Shown in pieces: positions 25,594 through 34,962 of a stretch of 64,000 nt of DNA (position 1 is the stretch's first letter; the number at the start of each line of letters is the position of its first letter). Under the pieces are notes generated by a model, which worked only from the letters and a program-made list of their open reading frames with translations, made no database searches and was not told the origin of the DNA. Made by a program: the position numbers and the translations under genes. This stretch comes from Streptomyces sp. TLI_053 (GTDB lineage: Bacteria > Actinomycetota > Actinomycetes > Streptomycetales > Streptomycetaceae): positions 9,699,501 to 9,763,500 of the forward strand of contig NZ_LT629775.1 in NCBI RefSeq assembly GCF_900105395.1, read 5' to 3'.

Positions 25594-25830
25594 GTGCTGG
25601 TGGTGGTACGCGGACCGAGCGGCGCCGGGAGTCGAGCACCGCCGCCCGGATCCGCTGCGCCTACGGCCGCGGCCTGGCCGTCGTCGTACAGGACCTGCTG
25701 CGCCGTGGGGTGCTGCGCGTGCGGGACGTCGCCGACGGCGCGAACATCGGCGTGGTCGTCCGGCACGCCCTCGACCGGGGCCACCGGACCGGGACCGTCA
25801 CCGAAGTGGCGCTCATCAGCTCGACCCGGT
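25594..25830 (+). pseudogene. P-loop kinase pseudogene, one base lost in Walker A
   Basis: A GTG at 25594 opens VLVVVRGPSGAG, the start of a streptomycete P-loop kinase, but the next codons read GGG AGT CGA instead of the expected GGG AAG TCG. Restoring one A near 25629 gives GPSGAGKSSTAARIR and continues YGRGLAVVVQDLLRRGVLRV, GANIGVVVRHALDRGH and so on in the next frame. Beyond about 25830 the similarity fades. The gene was probably a zeta-toxin/nucleoside-kinase-like ATPase and is now dead. Confidence 0.7.
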
Positions 25831-26216
25831 ACCTGCCGAAGTCAACCAGGGCGCGCTGCCGTGATCGCGCGGACCCGATCGAGTGCGCCTCCGACCCGCA
25901 CCCGGCAGGGTCAGTGCCGGCCGTCCGGCACGACTGCGGGCGCCAGGCCGCCGCAGCCGAGCGGGCGGCGGGAGGCAGGCGTCGCAGGTGTTTCGGCCGC
26001 CTTGGCGGCGGGCTCCAGGAAGGGTGCCCGCTCGACCGCGAGAAGCCGGGCACCGCTGGGCGGCTGGGCGGCCGTGTCGGTGGCCGGCTCGGAGAAGGGC
26101 TGCCACAGCGGGCGCCGGTCAGAACTCATGTTCGCCAGTTTGACAGGTCAACCACCTCGCGGTGACGAGCCGCCCGCCGCCGCCACCGCGGTGGCGGATC
26201 CCCAGGACCGAGCTCC

Positions 26217-27072
26217 CTACTCGTCGTCGAGGTCGTAGGGCGGGACGGTCCAGCGCATCACCGTCCCGCCCGCCTCGTCGGCTTCGAGCGTGACCGGATA
26301 GACCTGGCCGGCGGCCCGCTCACCACGGTGCCTCATCGAGTGGTCGCCCTCGTCCCAGCCGATGCCGAGCACCCGGCAGCCGCCGACCTCGATCGCCCCG
26401 GCGCGGAGCGGGTGGTGCCACCCGGCCCGCCTGAAACGGTGGTGGTCGGTGTGCTTGTCGACCGAGACCATGAGGCCCTGGCCGTAGAGGCGCTCGCGCC
26501 AGGCGGTGAGTTCGGCCGCGCGCGGCCGCCTCGGCCAGCGGGAGGCCGAGCCACCCGTGCGGCCCGTCGACGCCGTACCGCGCGATCCGCTGGCCACCGA
26601 ACTCGGCGTGCGCGTCGTCCGCGTACCGGCCCCAGAAGGTGACGTCGGCGAGCCCGTCGACCGGCTCGTCGTTCATCCCCGTCCAGGCGTCCAACCCCGC
26701 GCAGTCGCCGACGACCATGCCGCACCGGTCGACGGGCAGGTCCCCCAGCAGGATCGGCACCGACCGGTCCGCAGCCCCGGGCCACCTGCCGCCCAGGCCG
26801 ATCTCCAGGGTCGCGATCGTCGGCTCCCCGTCGAACGGTGACGGCGAGGTGCTCGCCCTCACCCTCAACGGCCGGTCCTCGGCGGCCGGGACGGCGACCG
26901 CCTCGCACAGCCACTCACGAAGATGGCCTCCTCCCGAGGACACGGCCGTCCTGGCACGCTCGGACAGGGGCCGGCCCAGTTCCCGCCAGTGGTCGATCCA
27001 CCCGGCCATGCCGAGCACCAGCACTCCGGACGGCACATTGACGGTTCCGAGGTCGACGAAAGCCTCAGACAT
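26217..27072 (-). pseudogene. Unrecognised gene with a frameshift
   Basis: From ATG 27072 a good frame reads MSEAFVDLGTVNVPSGVLVL through HGWLGLPLAEAAAR. It then changes frame inside a GCGCGCG run near 26520. The other frame continues AAELTAWRERLYGQGLMVSV to a natural end TVPPYDLDDE at 26217. Both halves have coding composition, so one gene of about 285 residues was broken by a small indel in a dinucleotide repeat. I do not recognise the family. A sequencing error in the GC run is the alternative. Confidence 0.65.
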
Positions 27073-27232
27073 CCGCCGATTGTGCCTTCCCGGTACGACA
27101 GGATCCGGTGCAGGGCATCGGCACCCGTCCCCGGATCCTCCGGGCCCGGCCGGGCCAGGGCGTGCCGGCGCACACCGCTGCGCACCGCCGCCGTCCCCGC
27201 CCCACGCGCTCCCGGCCTGGCAGCATGCCGGT

Positions 27233-27811
27233 TCAGCAGGGAACGGCCTGGGCACCGATCAGGCCCTGCCCGGTGTCGGCGGCCCGCCTCCAGACAGGTA
27301 CGAGGTCGTCGAGCAGGGCAGTGGCATCGTGGTCCGACACTTCGTCCAGAACGTCGTGGAGCCGGAGTTCAGCGGCGGCGCGCTCGCCCGGGCCGAAGCC
27401 GAGAGCCGCTTCCACGGCGGGCAGCGAGGAACGGACCTCGCCCGGCGTGAGGACGAAGTTGCCGAACCAGCCGGGCAGGGCGGCCCACCGCTCGGGCCCC
27501 AGCGCGTGAGCGAGTCCGACGGCCGGGTACCCCTTGCGGCACGCGGCCTTCAGGAACCGGCCCGGCTTCTCGTAGGTGCCCCAGATGTCGAACAGCACGT
27601 CCAGGTGCTCGTCCATCAGGTACGGCGCGGCCATGTCGTGGAACTCCCAGACGTCGGGGCCGCCCGGTCCACCGCTCCTCCAGCGTTCCAGCCCTGCCTG
27701 TCCGGCGGCGGACGAGGCCTGCGCGTCGATCAGGGGCACGAGCACCGGCGCGACGTCGTCGATCACACTCGACGGCACCGGCATCACGACCCAGAATCCC
27801 GTGCTACTCAT
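27233..27811 (-). CDS. Hypothetical protein, 192 residues
   Basis: Starts at ATG 27811 (MSSTGFWVVMPVPSSVIDDV). It is a soluble mixed alpha/beta protein with the Trp/Phe-rich centre DVLFDIWGTYEKPGRFLK and a helical end. No known domain was recognised. It is not coupled to neighbours; the gene on its 3' side is separated by about 160 bp. Standalone proteins of this size are frequent in streptomycete accessory regions. Confidence 0.6.
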   Translation of the reverse strand: MSSTGFWVVMPVPSSVIDDVAPVLVPLIDAQASSAAGQAGLERWRSGGPGGPDVWEFHDMAAPYLMDEHLDVLFDIWGTYEKPGRFLKAACRKGYPAVGLAHALGPERWAALPGWFGNFVLTPGEVRSSLPAVEAALGFGPGERAAAELRLHDVLDEVSDHDATALLDDLVPVWRRAADTGQGLIGAQAVPC

Positions 27812-28463
27812 CCCGTCACCGTAGACGGACCCTACGACACCGGTCGCCGGCGAGGACCGGCCTGCCGAGCCCATCGACGGGCACGGCACCAGCCGAGGTG
27901 TCCGCGGCACCGCCGCGACCGGGCCCGGAAGCGCAGGGCGTGACGCCCGCAAATAGCCCTGCAACGCGGCTGATCGACGGGAAGGGAACCCTCCCGCACC
28001 ACCGGCCCGTCCCTGGTCAGGCTGCTCGCTCCACCCGGAGCGGGTCTGGGGCAGCACCCCCGAGTCGACCAACCCTGCCGGAATCGACGGGGCCGATGTC
28101 ACCAGTGCAAATGCCGTCGGGCTCCGGCGGGCCGCAAGCACATCATCGGCCAGTCCCTTCACCGAGCCGAAGAAGGCGGGCGCTGAATCAATGGCTTCGA
28201 CACCTGCACTCGGCTACAGGTTGGCCAACGAAGCGTTCTGGTTGTTCTGGCGTCGGAAGATGAAGTGTGGGACGTCTCCATTTTCGTGTCTGCCGGTGTC
28301 TCAAATCCCTGGTCAGCGGACTGAGACGATCCGAGTTCTCCGGACGGGAAACAGCTCCTCTTGACGGTCGAGGTCGGCTCTAGGGTTTGACCAAGCTGAG
28401 GGAAAACCTCGGTAATGGGCGGGTACAGAAGCCCGCCGGATTGCAACCCGATGGAGGAACACT
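27812..28463. other. Intergenic region upstream of the secreted PG-binding protein
   Basis: About 650 bases without a convincing gene. The right end has lower GC and should hold the promoter of the gene at 28464. A small hairpin (GGCGGG 28418-28423 with CCCGCC 28432-28437) precedes the ribosome site GGAGGAA at 28453. A TTGACG box lies at 28361, but no clear -10 follows at normal spacing. Confidence 0.4.
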
Positions 28464-28844
28464 GTGAGGATCGGACGAAGGATTGCCGTTCGCGGCAGCA
28501 TTCTGACCGCCGTTGCCGGACTGCTGATCGGCCTCTGCGCACCAGCGGCGACGGCCAATCCCAACGCTCGCAACATCCGTTACGGAGACTCAGGTACAGC
28601 TGTCAGGTGCGTGCAGCTCGCCCTGAACATGTACTTCGAGGAGACCCGCCGTTACGGTCACTCCTTGGAGGTGGACTCTGTGTTCGGGGCCAACACACTC
28701 AAGGAGGTCAAGTACTTCCAGGACCTCAACGGTCTGGACGCCGATGGGGTCGTCGGTCCGCGTACCGGCAACTATCTTGACAACGAGATCTCTGACGGTG
28801 TCCTGTTCGGCTTTTGCCGCAGCTATATCCCCACCCTGCGGTAG
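28464..28844 (+). CDS. Secreted peptidoglycan-binding-like protein
   Basis: A 126-residue protein starting at GTG after a strong GGAGGAA site. The signal peptide (MRIGRRIAVRG, then a hydrophobic core, then PAATA-NP) is clear. The mature part is one PG_binding_1-like domain: IRYGDSGTAVRCVQLALNMY, DSVFGANTLKEVKYFQDLNG and LDADGVVGPRTG. Two cysteines (in VRCVQ and GFCRS) may form a disulphide. There is no catalytic domain, so a role in wall binding, inhibition or signalling outside the cell is likely. A strong terminator follows. Confidence 0.85.
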   Translation: MRIGRRIAVRGSILTAVAGLLIGLCAPAATANPNARNIRYGDSGTAVRCVQLALNMYFEETRRYGHSLEVDSVFGANTLKEVKYFQDLNGLDADGVVGPRTGNYLDNEISDGVLFGFCRSYIPTLR

Positions 28845-28916
28845 CCCTTGACGATTGCCCTGGAGCGGCCCGGTCGGCAGCCCACCCTCGACACTGGAAA
28901 GCTCTGCTTGCTGCTG

Positions 28917-28962
28917 AATGGGCGGGGCCGCCACGCACACAGGCGTGGCGGCCCCGCCCATT
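28917..28962 (+). terminator. Strong rho-independent-type hairpin
   Basis: A perfect 20-bp stem, left arm AATGGGCGGGGCCGCCACGC, loop ACACAG, and the exact complement from 28943 to 28962. It lies 72 bp past the stop of the secreted PG-binding protein gene. It is symmetrical enough to stop transcription from either side. Confidence 0.85.
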
Positions 28963-29085
28963 CGGTTGGCGAACAGACATCTTGCGGACAGCCGAGGAGA
29001 CCGCAGGGGTGACCTGTCGGAGGCTCCGCGGACAGTCGAGCCGCTCACGAGGAGCACCAGCGGCCCGTGAGCCGCACCGACCACT

Positions 29086-29940
29086 TCAACGACCCCGACG
29101 CCCGAAAGCCCCGCGGATCGTCCCCGCCGTCACCGCCTGCGTGCGCGAGGTCGCGAGCTGCTGCACCAGGTGCTCCCGCACCTGACGCACCGACCGCTCG
29201 TCGGCCAGGTCGGCCAGGAACGCCAGCGCCACCACCAGGCAGTCTCGCTCCACCTCGGCCATCTCCCGGCCCCGCGCGCAGCCACGGCACAGCCCGCCGG
29301 CCTGCTCCACGCCGCGGTCCGCACACGGCACCGCCAGCCGGGCACGCCCAGCCTCCGCTGCCCGCGCCTCCCGCTCCGGCCGCTGCGCCTCCCAGCAGAC
29401 GGCCTCCTCGCGCGCCCGCCGACGGGTCTCCACCTGGACGGCGGCGCGGTGGGCGGCGTGCTCGACCAGGGCCCGCTCGATCGGGGCCTGGCGCTGCTCG
29501 AAGTCGACGTCGAGGAGCCAGCGGTCCTTCGGCAGCTCGACCCCGAAGCCGCTCTCGGCGAGCTCCGCCGGCGCGTCCCGGCACGGGCCGGGGAGCCCGA
29601 GCGGGACAACCCCGACACGGGATGCGGAGCAGTGCGCGGCGAGAGCCACGGCGGCCAGCCGCACCGTGGGGGAGCGGTCGGCGACCGGCTCGGCGTTCAA
29701 CACCTGGGCGGCCCAGTCGCCGACCCAGGTGCGCCCGGCCCGCTGTGGGGGCAGCTGGTGGTCGGCCCAGTCGGGAAGTCGAGGTGCGGTCAGGACGGCG
29801 GGGGACGACCGCGCTCCCTGGGTCGCCGACGTTCCGGCCCGCCGGCCCGCCGCCCTCAGTGCCGCTGCGGCTGCCTGCGGGTCGTCCGCGAGTGCGCGGC
29901 GATGTCCAGGCGGTCTTGAGCGGGCTCCCCGGAAATGCAG
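29086..29940 (-). pseudogene. Mobile-element-type hypothetical protein, 5' end missing
   Basis: The frame contains coherent protein sequence from about ALADDPQAAAAALRAAGRR through TWVGDWAAQVLNAEP, GVELPKDRWLLDVDFEQRQ and AEVERDCLVVALAFLADLAD to the stop at 29086. A CxxC element (GLCRGCARG) and a coiled, Arg-rich helix are visible. No start codon exists near the beginning of the good sequence, and an upstream hairpin (29941-29984) lies inside the open frame. I therefore read it as 5'-truncated. Similar proteins occur beside plasmid or integrative element genes in streptomycetes, to my general knowledge. Confidence 0.5.
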
Positions 29941-29984
29941 AAGGGCCTGATCGCTCCGGTCGAAGCCGGAGCGATCGGGCCCTT
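29941..29984. terminator. Terminator-like hairpin
   Basis: AAGGGCCTGATCGCTCCGG (29941-29959), loop TCGAAG, and CCGGAGCGATCGGGCCCTT (29966-29984); 19 bp with one G-T style mismatch. It sits just past the stop of the minus-strand frame ending at 29997 and would end its transcription. Confidence 0.75.
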
Positions 29985-29996
29985 CACTGTGCCGGG

Positions 29997-30442
29997 TCAG
30001 GCCTGGGCGCGGGCCTCGTGGTGGGCGTCGTCGGCGCGGTCGCACACCAGTCGGCCGTCGGGGAGCTCGTCCCATTCGGGGCTGCCGAGCGCGTCGTCGG
30101 CGGCGGTCTCGGGGGTGGTGTGGTGGGGGATGTACTCGTCCTCGACCAGGTCGCCGCAGACCGAACAGCAGGTGGTCCAGCACAGTGAGGGGACGGCGAT
30201 GCCGGTGCCCGGGCGGGCGGCGCCTCACGGCGCCAGGCGTAGCCGTGGTGGAGGACCAGGGCGTGGTTGGCGGGCTGGAGGGGGGAGCCGTCGTCGAGGT
30301 CGGGCATCTCGAGGACGGCGTCGGGGCCGGTGAGCCGGAGCTCCCAGGACTTCTCCGGGGTGCCGGGGTGCAGCCGCTGGTCGGGGTCTGCGGTGAGGAG
30401 GCCGCGGCGGCCGACTGGGGTGAGGGCGGGGGTGGTCGTCAT
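29997..30442 (-). pseudogene. Small hypothetical protein split by a frameshift
   Basis: ATG 30442 opens MTTTPALTPVGRRGLLTADP and runs to HALVLHHGYAWR. A second frame then continues SLCWTTCCSVCGDLVEDEYI to AHHEARAQA and TGA at 29997. The total length is not a multiple of three, so one indel near 30205 is needed to join them. The second half has CWTTCCSVC, a possible zinc site. Such short zinc-ribbon proteins are typical plasmid or integrative element cargo. Confidence 0.5.
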
Positions 30443-30573
30443 GTCCGGGTGTCTCCTTCGAGGGGTCGGCCCCGGCCCGCTGGGGTGCGGGCCGGGGCCG
30501 GGTGGTGGCGGGTGGTCAGGTCTGCGGGCGGGCCGGCCCTCGGGGGAGGGGTGGCCCGCCGCCGGGGCGATGG

Positions 30574-30933
30574 CTACAGGAGGCCGGCGGCATGAGCCTG
30601 CGCCTCCTGGTCGACGTCGTCGGCCTCGTCCGCGTCGGCCTGGTCCTCGTCGGTGGGGACGGCGGGGAGGAGTTCGGCGATGGCGAGGTCCTGGCCGAGG
30701 ACTGCCCACGGGTCGCCGTCCTCGCTGTCGGTACCGGCGGGCTGTGCCGTGGCCGGGGCGGAGCCGTCCAGGAGCGCGGCCAGCTCGGCGACGGTGTGGA
30801 TCTGCACCGCCTCCTCGCCGGCCCGGCTGAAGAGATAGGTGCGGCTGTTGTAGCCGTCGCGGTCGGTCGGCCGGGGGACGGCGAGCAGGCTCGCGGTCGA
30901 GGTGATCTCGCACGTCGCGGAACCGTCCTCCAT
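30574..30933 (-). CDS. Hypothetical protein, about 119 residues
   Basis: From ATG 30933 (MEDGSATCEITSTASLLAVP) to a very acidic tail (TDEDQADADEADDVDQEAQA). Coding-like sequence continues upstream in frame (LAADVRADAAQRAASGASRL), so the true start may be further up and at a non-ATG codon. No family recognised. It lies in the plasmid/ICE-like remnant block. Confidence 0.5.
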   Translation of the reverse strand: MEDGSATCEITSTASLLAVPRPTDRDGYNSRTYLFSRAGEEAVQIHTVAELAALLDGSAPATAQPAGTDSEDGDPWAVLGQDLAIAELLPAVPTDEDQADADEADDVDQEAQAHAAGLL

Positions 30934-31665
30934 GCCGCTCCAGTTCTCCGCCTTGGTGAGGGCACCGTCGCTGTGGTCGAGGCGGGAGGCACCGGAGGCG
31001 GCGCGCTGCGCGGCGTCGGCGCGGACATCGGCGGCCAGCTGTCCGGGGGTCGCCGGCGGGACCGTCTGCCGGGCCGGGCCGGGCTGTGGTGCTCGGTGCC
31101 GAGGCGGCGACGCAGGGGGGCGAGGGCCTTGCAGGCAAGTGGACGTGTGCGCGCAGGGCGGGTACACGATCGCGCCGGAGTGAGGGACTGGGGCCGTAGT
31201 GTACGAGCGGGTAGAGCCGGTCAGCGAACCGGCGCTGCTGCTGAGCCGGCGGGCCGGAGCGCTCACGTGCATCGGACGCCTGTCGGTGCACACGGCGAGA
31301 CGTTCGAGCCGCCGGTGCCCGACCGGCGAGAGCCGACGGCACGCCGGTGAGCGGACAGCACGATCAGCTCCGCAGCCCGGTACCGTCCGGGAAGCCGGCC
31401 GCGCGGCGCGGCCGCTCCCGCCGGGCGACGGGAGCGTCGGGCCGGTGTGCCCGTGCCGTGTCAGCCGGGGTCGGGGCATCCTTAAGATGGCGCTGGAGTT
31501 TCAGTGCCTGCTGATGGCCGTGCGTGGCCAGGGCGTCGAGGAGCCGCCGGGCCCGGCTGACGTTCGCGTTCGTAGGGTCCGGCTCGTTCGTGAGGACCTG
31601 GGCGAGGAATCCCGCCGCACGCTCGGACAGTGGGGCGTCGCGGTGGAGCGACGGTCTCCTCACGA
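30934..31665. other. Gap with no clear gene
   Basis: About 730 bases. The first 100 may be the unrecognised 5' part of the gene ending at 30574. The rest shows only GC-biased shadow frames on both strands. No repeat or RNA gene was seen. Confidence 0.35.
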
Positions 31666-32376
31666 TCATCGGGGGTGCCGTGTGGGCGCAGCAACGACAG
31701 GCAGGCGAACTGCTACCAGCGGTAGGAAGCAGCCGACGAGGGGCCCCATGCACAGTGCGATCAGCACGGTGCCGACCCCGACGGTTCCGCCCAAGAGCCA
31801 GCCGGCGCCAGCGACGGCGACTTCGATGCCGGTGCGCACAAGGGCGAGGGGTAGGTGGGTGAGCCGAACTAGTCCGGTCATGATGCCGTCGCGTGGTCCC
31901 GACCCGAACTGCGCGCCGAGGTAGAGCGCGTCGAAGAATGCCAGTGCGACGAGACCGAGGGCGAGGTATCCGATCTCGGCGAGTGGCCCCTGTGGGTTGG
32001 GGAGCACAGTGGCGGTGGCATCTGCGGCGAAGCCGACGATCGCGACGTTGAGGAGGGTGCCAAGCCCGGGCAGTTCTCGCAGGGGGATCCATGCAATGAG
32101 CACAAGCAGCGAGATCAGGTTTGTCGCCCAACCGAACGAGATATCAAGGGATTTGGCGATGCCTTCTGTGAGCACGTTCCAGCTGGCCGCCCCGAGCCCG
32201 GACCGTACGAGCAGCATGACGGCGGCCCCGTATCCCATCAAGCCGAGCAAGAGCTGGGGGATCCGGCGTGCCTTTCGGGCCGCCCGCACCTGGGCACATG
32301 CGTTCATGCGCGGTAGTACGGGTGGGCTGTGATGAGCCGGGACGGAGGTGTGTGTCGTGGAAGCCTGAGGTGCCAT
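31666..32376 (-). CDS. YczE-like integral membrane protein
   Basis: A protein of up to 236 residues with five or so hydrophobic segments, such as LLLGLMGYGAAVMLLVRSGL, LISLLVLIAWIPL and YLALGLVALAFF. The pattern GLGAASWNVLTEGIAKSLDI, then GLGTLLNVAIVGFAAD, is typical of the YczE/YitT-like group. The start may be ATG 32376 or ATG 32307 (MNACAQVRAARK); neither has a strong ribosome site. It diverges from a MocR regulator, the well-known arrangement in which the regulator controls a YczE gene. Its transport substrate is not known. Confidence 0.78.
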   Translation of the reverse strand: MAPQASTTHTSVPAHHSPPVLPRMNACAQVRAARKARRIPQLLLGLMGYGAAVMLLVRSGLGAASWNVLTEGIAKSLDISFGWATNLISLLVLIAWIPLRELPGLGTLLNVAIVGFAADATATVLPNPQGPLAEIGYLALGLVALAFFDALYLGAQFGSGPRDGIMTGLVRLTHLPLALVRTGIEVAVAGAGWLLGGTVGVGTVLIALCMGPLVGCFLPLVAVRLPVVAAPTRHPR

Positions 32377-32412
32377 ATGGTGAGTCTCTGGGTGATCTGG
32401 CCCTGTATTCCA

Positions 32413-32427
32413 TAGCCAGATTGGCTA
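32413..32427. promoter_or_regulatory. Palindromic operator between YczE and MocR genes
   Basis: TAGCCA-GAT-TGGCTA, 6-bp arms around 3 bases, 11 bp before the regulator's GTG start and 36 bp before the YczE frame. A further partial copy (AGGCTGG) follows. The position fits a site used by the MocR protein to control both genes. Confidence 0.6.
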
Positions 32428-32437
32428 GGCTGGTTTG

Positions 32438-33829
32438 GTGAAAATCAGCTCGCACGCGGCAGCACGGATGTTGGGGACCTGGCAGGAGGGGCCGGGGCCA
32501 GCGCATCAACGCCTCTCCGACAGGCTACGTCTGCTCATCCTGGACGGACGCCTCTCCCTGGGTGCGGCCCTGCCGAGCGAGCGTGACCTCGCTGTCGTGC
32601 TCGGCATCAGCAGAACCACAGTCGGTACCGCATTCCGCACGCTGGCCGAGCACGGATACCTCGCCACACAGCCGCGCACCAGGGCGACGGTACGGCTGCC
32701 TGATGACACCACGCCCGTCCACCCAGTCGGCGCGGACGCAGAGACCATCGACCTGTCCTTTGCCGCGCCGCCCGCGCCCGTCGAAATCCTCCACGCTGCG
32801 TTCGCGACCGCTCTCGAACAGCTGCCACGACATTTCGAGCGGCACGGCTACGACCGATACGGCACCGCGGAGCTGCGCGAAGCAGTCGCCCACTGGTATC
32901 AGCGGCGAGGACTGGCCACCCGGCCCGATCACATCCTGATCACCAACGGCGCACAACACGCGCTTGCTCTTCTGGCGCGAATACTCCTGTCGCCACGCGA
33001 CAAAGTCCTCATCGACCACCCGACCTACCCACACGCGATCACGACATTCACTCAAGCGCGCGCCCGACTTCTGCCCGTCGGCGTGACGTCTTCCGGCTGG
33101 GACGCCGAGCAAGTCCAAGCAGCGGGGCGGGCCGCGCACCTGGCCTACCTGATACCTGACTTTCACAACCCGACCGGGATGTGCATGCCCGCCAGCGTGC
33201 GTCAACAGCTCCGGCTCGCGTGTCCCACAGTCGTCGACGAGACCATGACCGATCTGGCTCTGGACGTTCCGAGCCCCGAACCCCTCGCGCTGTACATGCC
33301 AGCAGCCATCAGCATCGGCTCTGTGTCCAAGAGCGTTTGGGGCGGCCTGCGTATAGGCTGGATTCGCGCGCTGCCCTCTCTCCTGAAGCGCGTCGAACAA
33401 GCCCGTCCCGCCACAGATCTCGGCACTCCCGTCGTCGAACAGCTCGCCACAGCCATCCTCCTGAACGAGCGGCAAACCCAGCGTCCGGGCGCACTCCAGC
33501 AGCTCAGATCGCAACGTGACGCCCTGCGGCAAGCACTCACCGAACACCTACCGGACGTCCACGTCCTGCAACCAGCCGGCGGTGTGACTCTATGGGCAAC
33601 CTTCTCCGAGCCCGTCAGCTCGCGGCTGGCAGCCATGGCGCCTGACCACGGAGTGACCATCGCGGCCGGACCACGATTTGGGGTCGGGGGTGCGTTCGAA
33701 CGCAACATACGACTGCCGTACACGCTCCCTTCGAGTCAACTGATCCAGGCGATCCGCAGACTCGCGCGGGCAGAACAGGCACTCGCACAAGGCGCTACCG
33801 GAACTCACACCCCCGCACCCATCGCATGA
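32438..33829 (+). CDS. MocR-family transcription regulator (GntR HTH plus aminotransferase fold)
   Basis: 463 residues from GTG 32438 (a TTG three bases earlier also reads in frame). The winged helix lies at about 22-85 (LSDRLRLLILDGRLSLGAAL, LGISRTTVGTAFRTLAEHGY). A fold-type I aminotransferase domain follows, with ILITNGAQHALALLARIL, DFHNPTGMCMP and the PLP lysine in SIGSVSKSVWGGLRIG. The family senses PLP or an amino compound and regulates the neighbouring YczE-like gene. Its composition is slightly richer in A and T than its neighbours. Confidence 0.88.
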   Translation: MKISSHAAARMLGTWQEGPGPAHQRLSDRLRLLILDGRLSLGAALPSERDLAVVLGISRTTVGTAFRTLAEHGYLATQPRTRATVRLPDDTTPVHPVGADAETIDLSFAAPPAPVEILHAAFATALEQLPRHFERHGYDRYGTAELREAVAHWYQRRGLATRPDHILITNGAQHALALLARILLSPRDKVLIDHPTYPHAITTFTQARARLLPVGVTSSGWDAEQVQAAGRAAHLAYLIPDFHNPTGMCMPASVRQQLRLACPTVVDETMTDLALDVPSPEPLALYMPAAISIGSVSKSVWGGLRIGWIRALPSLLKRVEQARPATDLGTPVVEQLATAILLNERQTQRPGALQQLRSQRDALRQALTEHLPDVHVLQPAGGVTLWATFSEPVSSRLAAMAPDHGVTIAAGPRFGVGGAFERNIRLPYTLPSSQLIQAIRRLARAEQALAQGATGTHTPAPIA

Positions 33830-33869
33830 GCGTCAACAACGTCATGACCCGCAACATCTAGTGCTGGAT

Positions 33870-34330
33870 TCCTCAAAGGCAGTAGATGTAACGACGTCGG
33901 AGTTGTCGCGTTGGCGGGGCGGGTCTGCCCCAGATCCAGGGTCTGGCAAGTGCATTGAGCTGGGCTGTTGCGGTTCGCGTGGCCCGAGTGATCTCGTCGG
34001 GGCTGGCGAAGGAGCGGCTGGCGAGGGCGGCAGCTCCCACAAGTCAGGTTGGCCGAGCAGGGCGTCGAGTTCGCCGTCGAGGCGTCCGGCGTGCAGGGTG
34101 AGCACTTCCACGGTGATGGCCACCAGCGCGATGCTGGTCCCGCAACCGATGACCTGCTGCGCGAGTTCGGACAGGTCGGCGTCGTCCGCAGCCCGGTCGT
34201 GGGCCCACCGGCGCAGCCGGGCGGCGGCCGCGACGGCTGGGGTCGGCCCGAGCGTCTCGGCCCAAGGCCAGCGCCAGGTCCTGTCGGTGCCGGTGAACGT
34301 TCTGCTGTCGTGGGCGAGCGGCCGGGTCAA
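33870..34330 (-). pseudogene. Gene fragment, C-terminal part of an unidentified protein
   Basis: The minus strand reads TWRWPWAETLGPTPAVAAAA, then DDADLSELAQQVIGCGTSIA and HAGRLDGELDALLGQPDLWE with coding-like composition. The surrounding frame is low-complexity and has no good start, so this appears to be an internal piece of a larger lost gene. It overlaps the start of the truncated lipoprotein-like gene on the other strand. Confidence 0.45.
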
Positions 34331-34375
34331 GGAGTACACGCGCTGGCCGCGTCGTGCCATGCGGCGGGTGGCTGA

Positions 34376-34939
34376 GTGGGTGGCGGAGCGGACCTGCGCG
34401 CCTTCCTTCCGAGCGCCGCGGTGCTGCCCGCCGGGTGGACGATCAAGGGCACCGGCAACCCGGTCGACACCGGCACCACCATCAACGAGTACCGGGCCGA
34501 CCCGCCCCAGATCACCGAACCGTGCGACCGGATGTGCATCGCAGGCACCGTCTTCTCCCAGGGCTACAAGGTGTCGGGCGCGATGAACGAGGTCTACGAC
34601 GGAAAGGCCGCGGTCCAGGTCTACCTGGCCGCCTACCGCCCCGGTGACGCGGCCATGCTGCTCAGCGATCTCCGGGCGTACGCGGAGCGCTGCCAGACCT
34701 TCACCGCGAGGACCGTGGAAGGCGACCCGATCCCGATGGCCGTGACGGCACACCCCGTTCCGGGGCTCGGCGACGAGGCCGTGGACATCAAGCAGGTCCC
34801 CACCGGCCCCTACAGGACGGCGGAGATCGTGATGACCCGGCTCGGCGACCGGGTGCTGTTCCTCAGCGGCGACAACATCGTGGGCCGGCTGCCGAACTTC
34901 CTGCAGCTGGCAGCGCCGCTGGCGAAGAGTATCGAGTAG
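34376..34939 (+). CDS. Sensor-domain-like protein lacking its signal peptide
   Basis: A 187-residue frame whose body (AVLPAGWTIKGTGNPVDTGT, QVYLAAYRPGDAAMLLSDLR, VPGLGDEAVDIKQ) resembles extracellular lipoprotein domains of actinomycetes related to the PknH sensor domain. Such proteins normally begin with a lipoprotein signal and a linker, which are absent here. The first residues abut a fragment of another gene, so a rearrangement probably removed the 5' end. Two cysteines (CDRMC) and one more later could form disulphides. Confidence 0.5.
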   Translation: MGGGADLRAFLPSAAVLPAGWTIKGTGNPVDTGTTINEYRADPPQITEPCDRMCIAGTVFSQGYKVSGAMNEVYDGKAAVQVYLAAYRPGDAAMLLSDLRAYAERCQTFTARTVEGDPIPMAVTAHPVPGLGDEAVDIKQVPTGPYRTAEIVMTRLGDRVLFLSGDNIVGRLPNFLQLAAPLAKSIE

Positions 34940-34962
34940 GAGGCCGCCCCCGGGAGCCTGGA

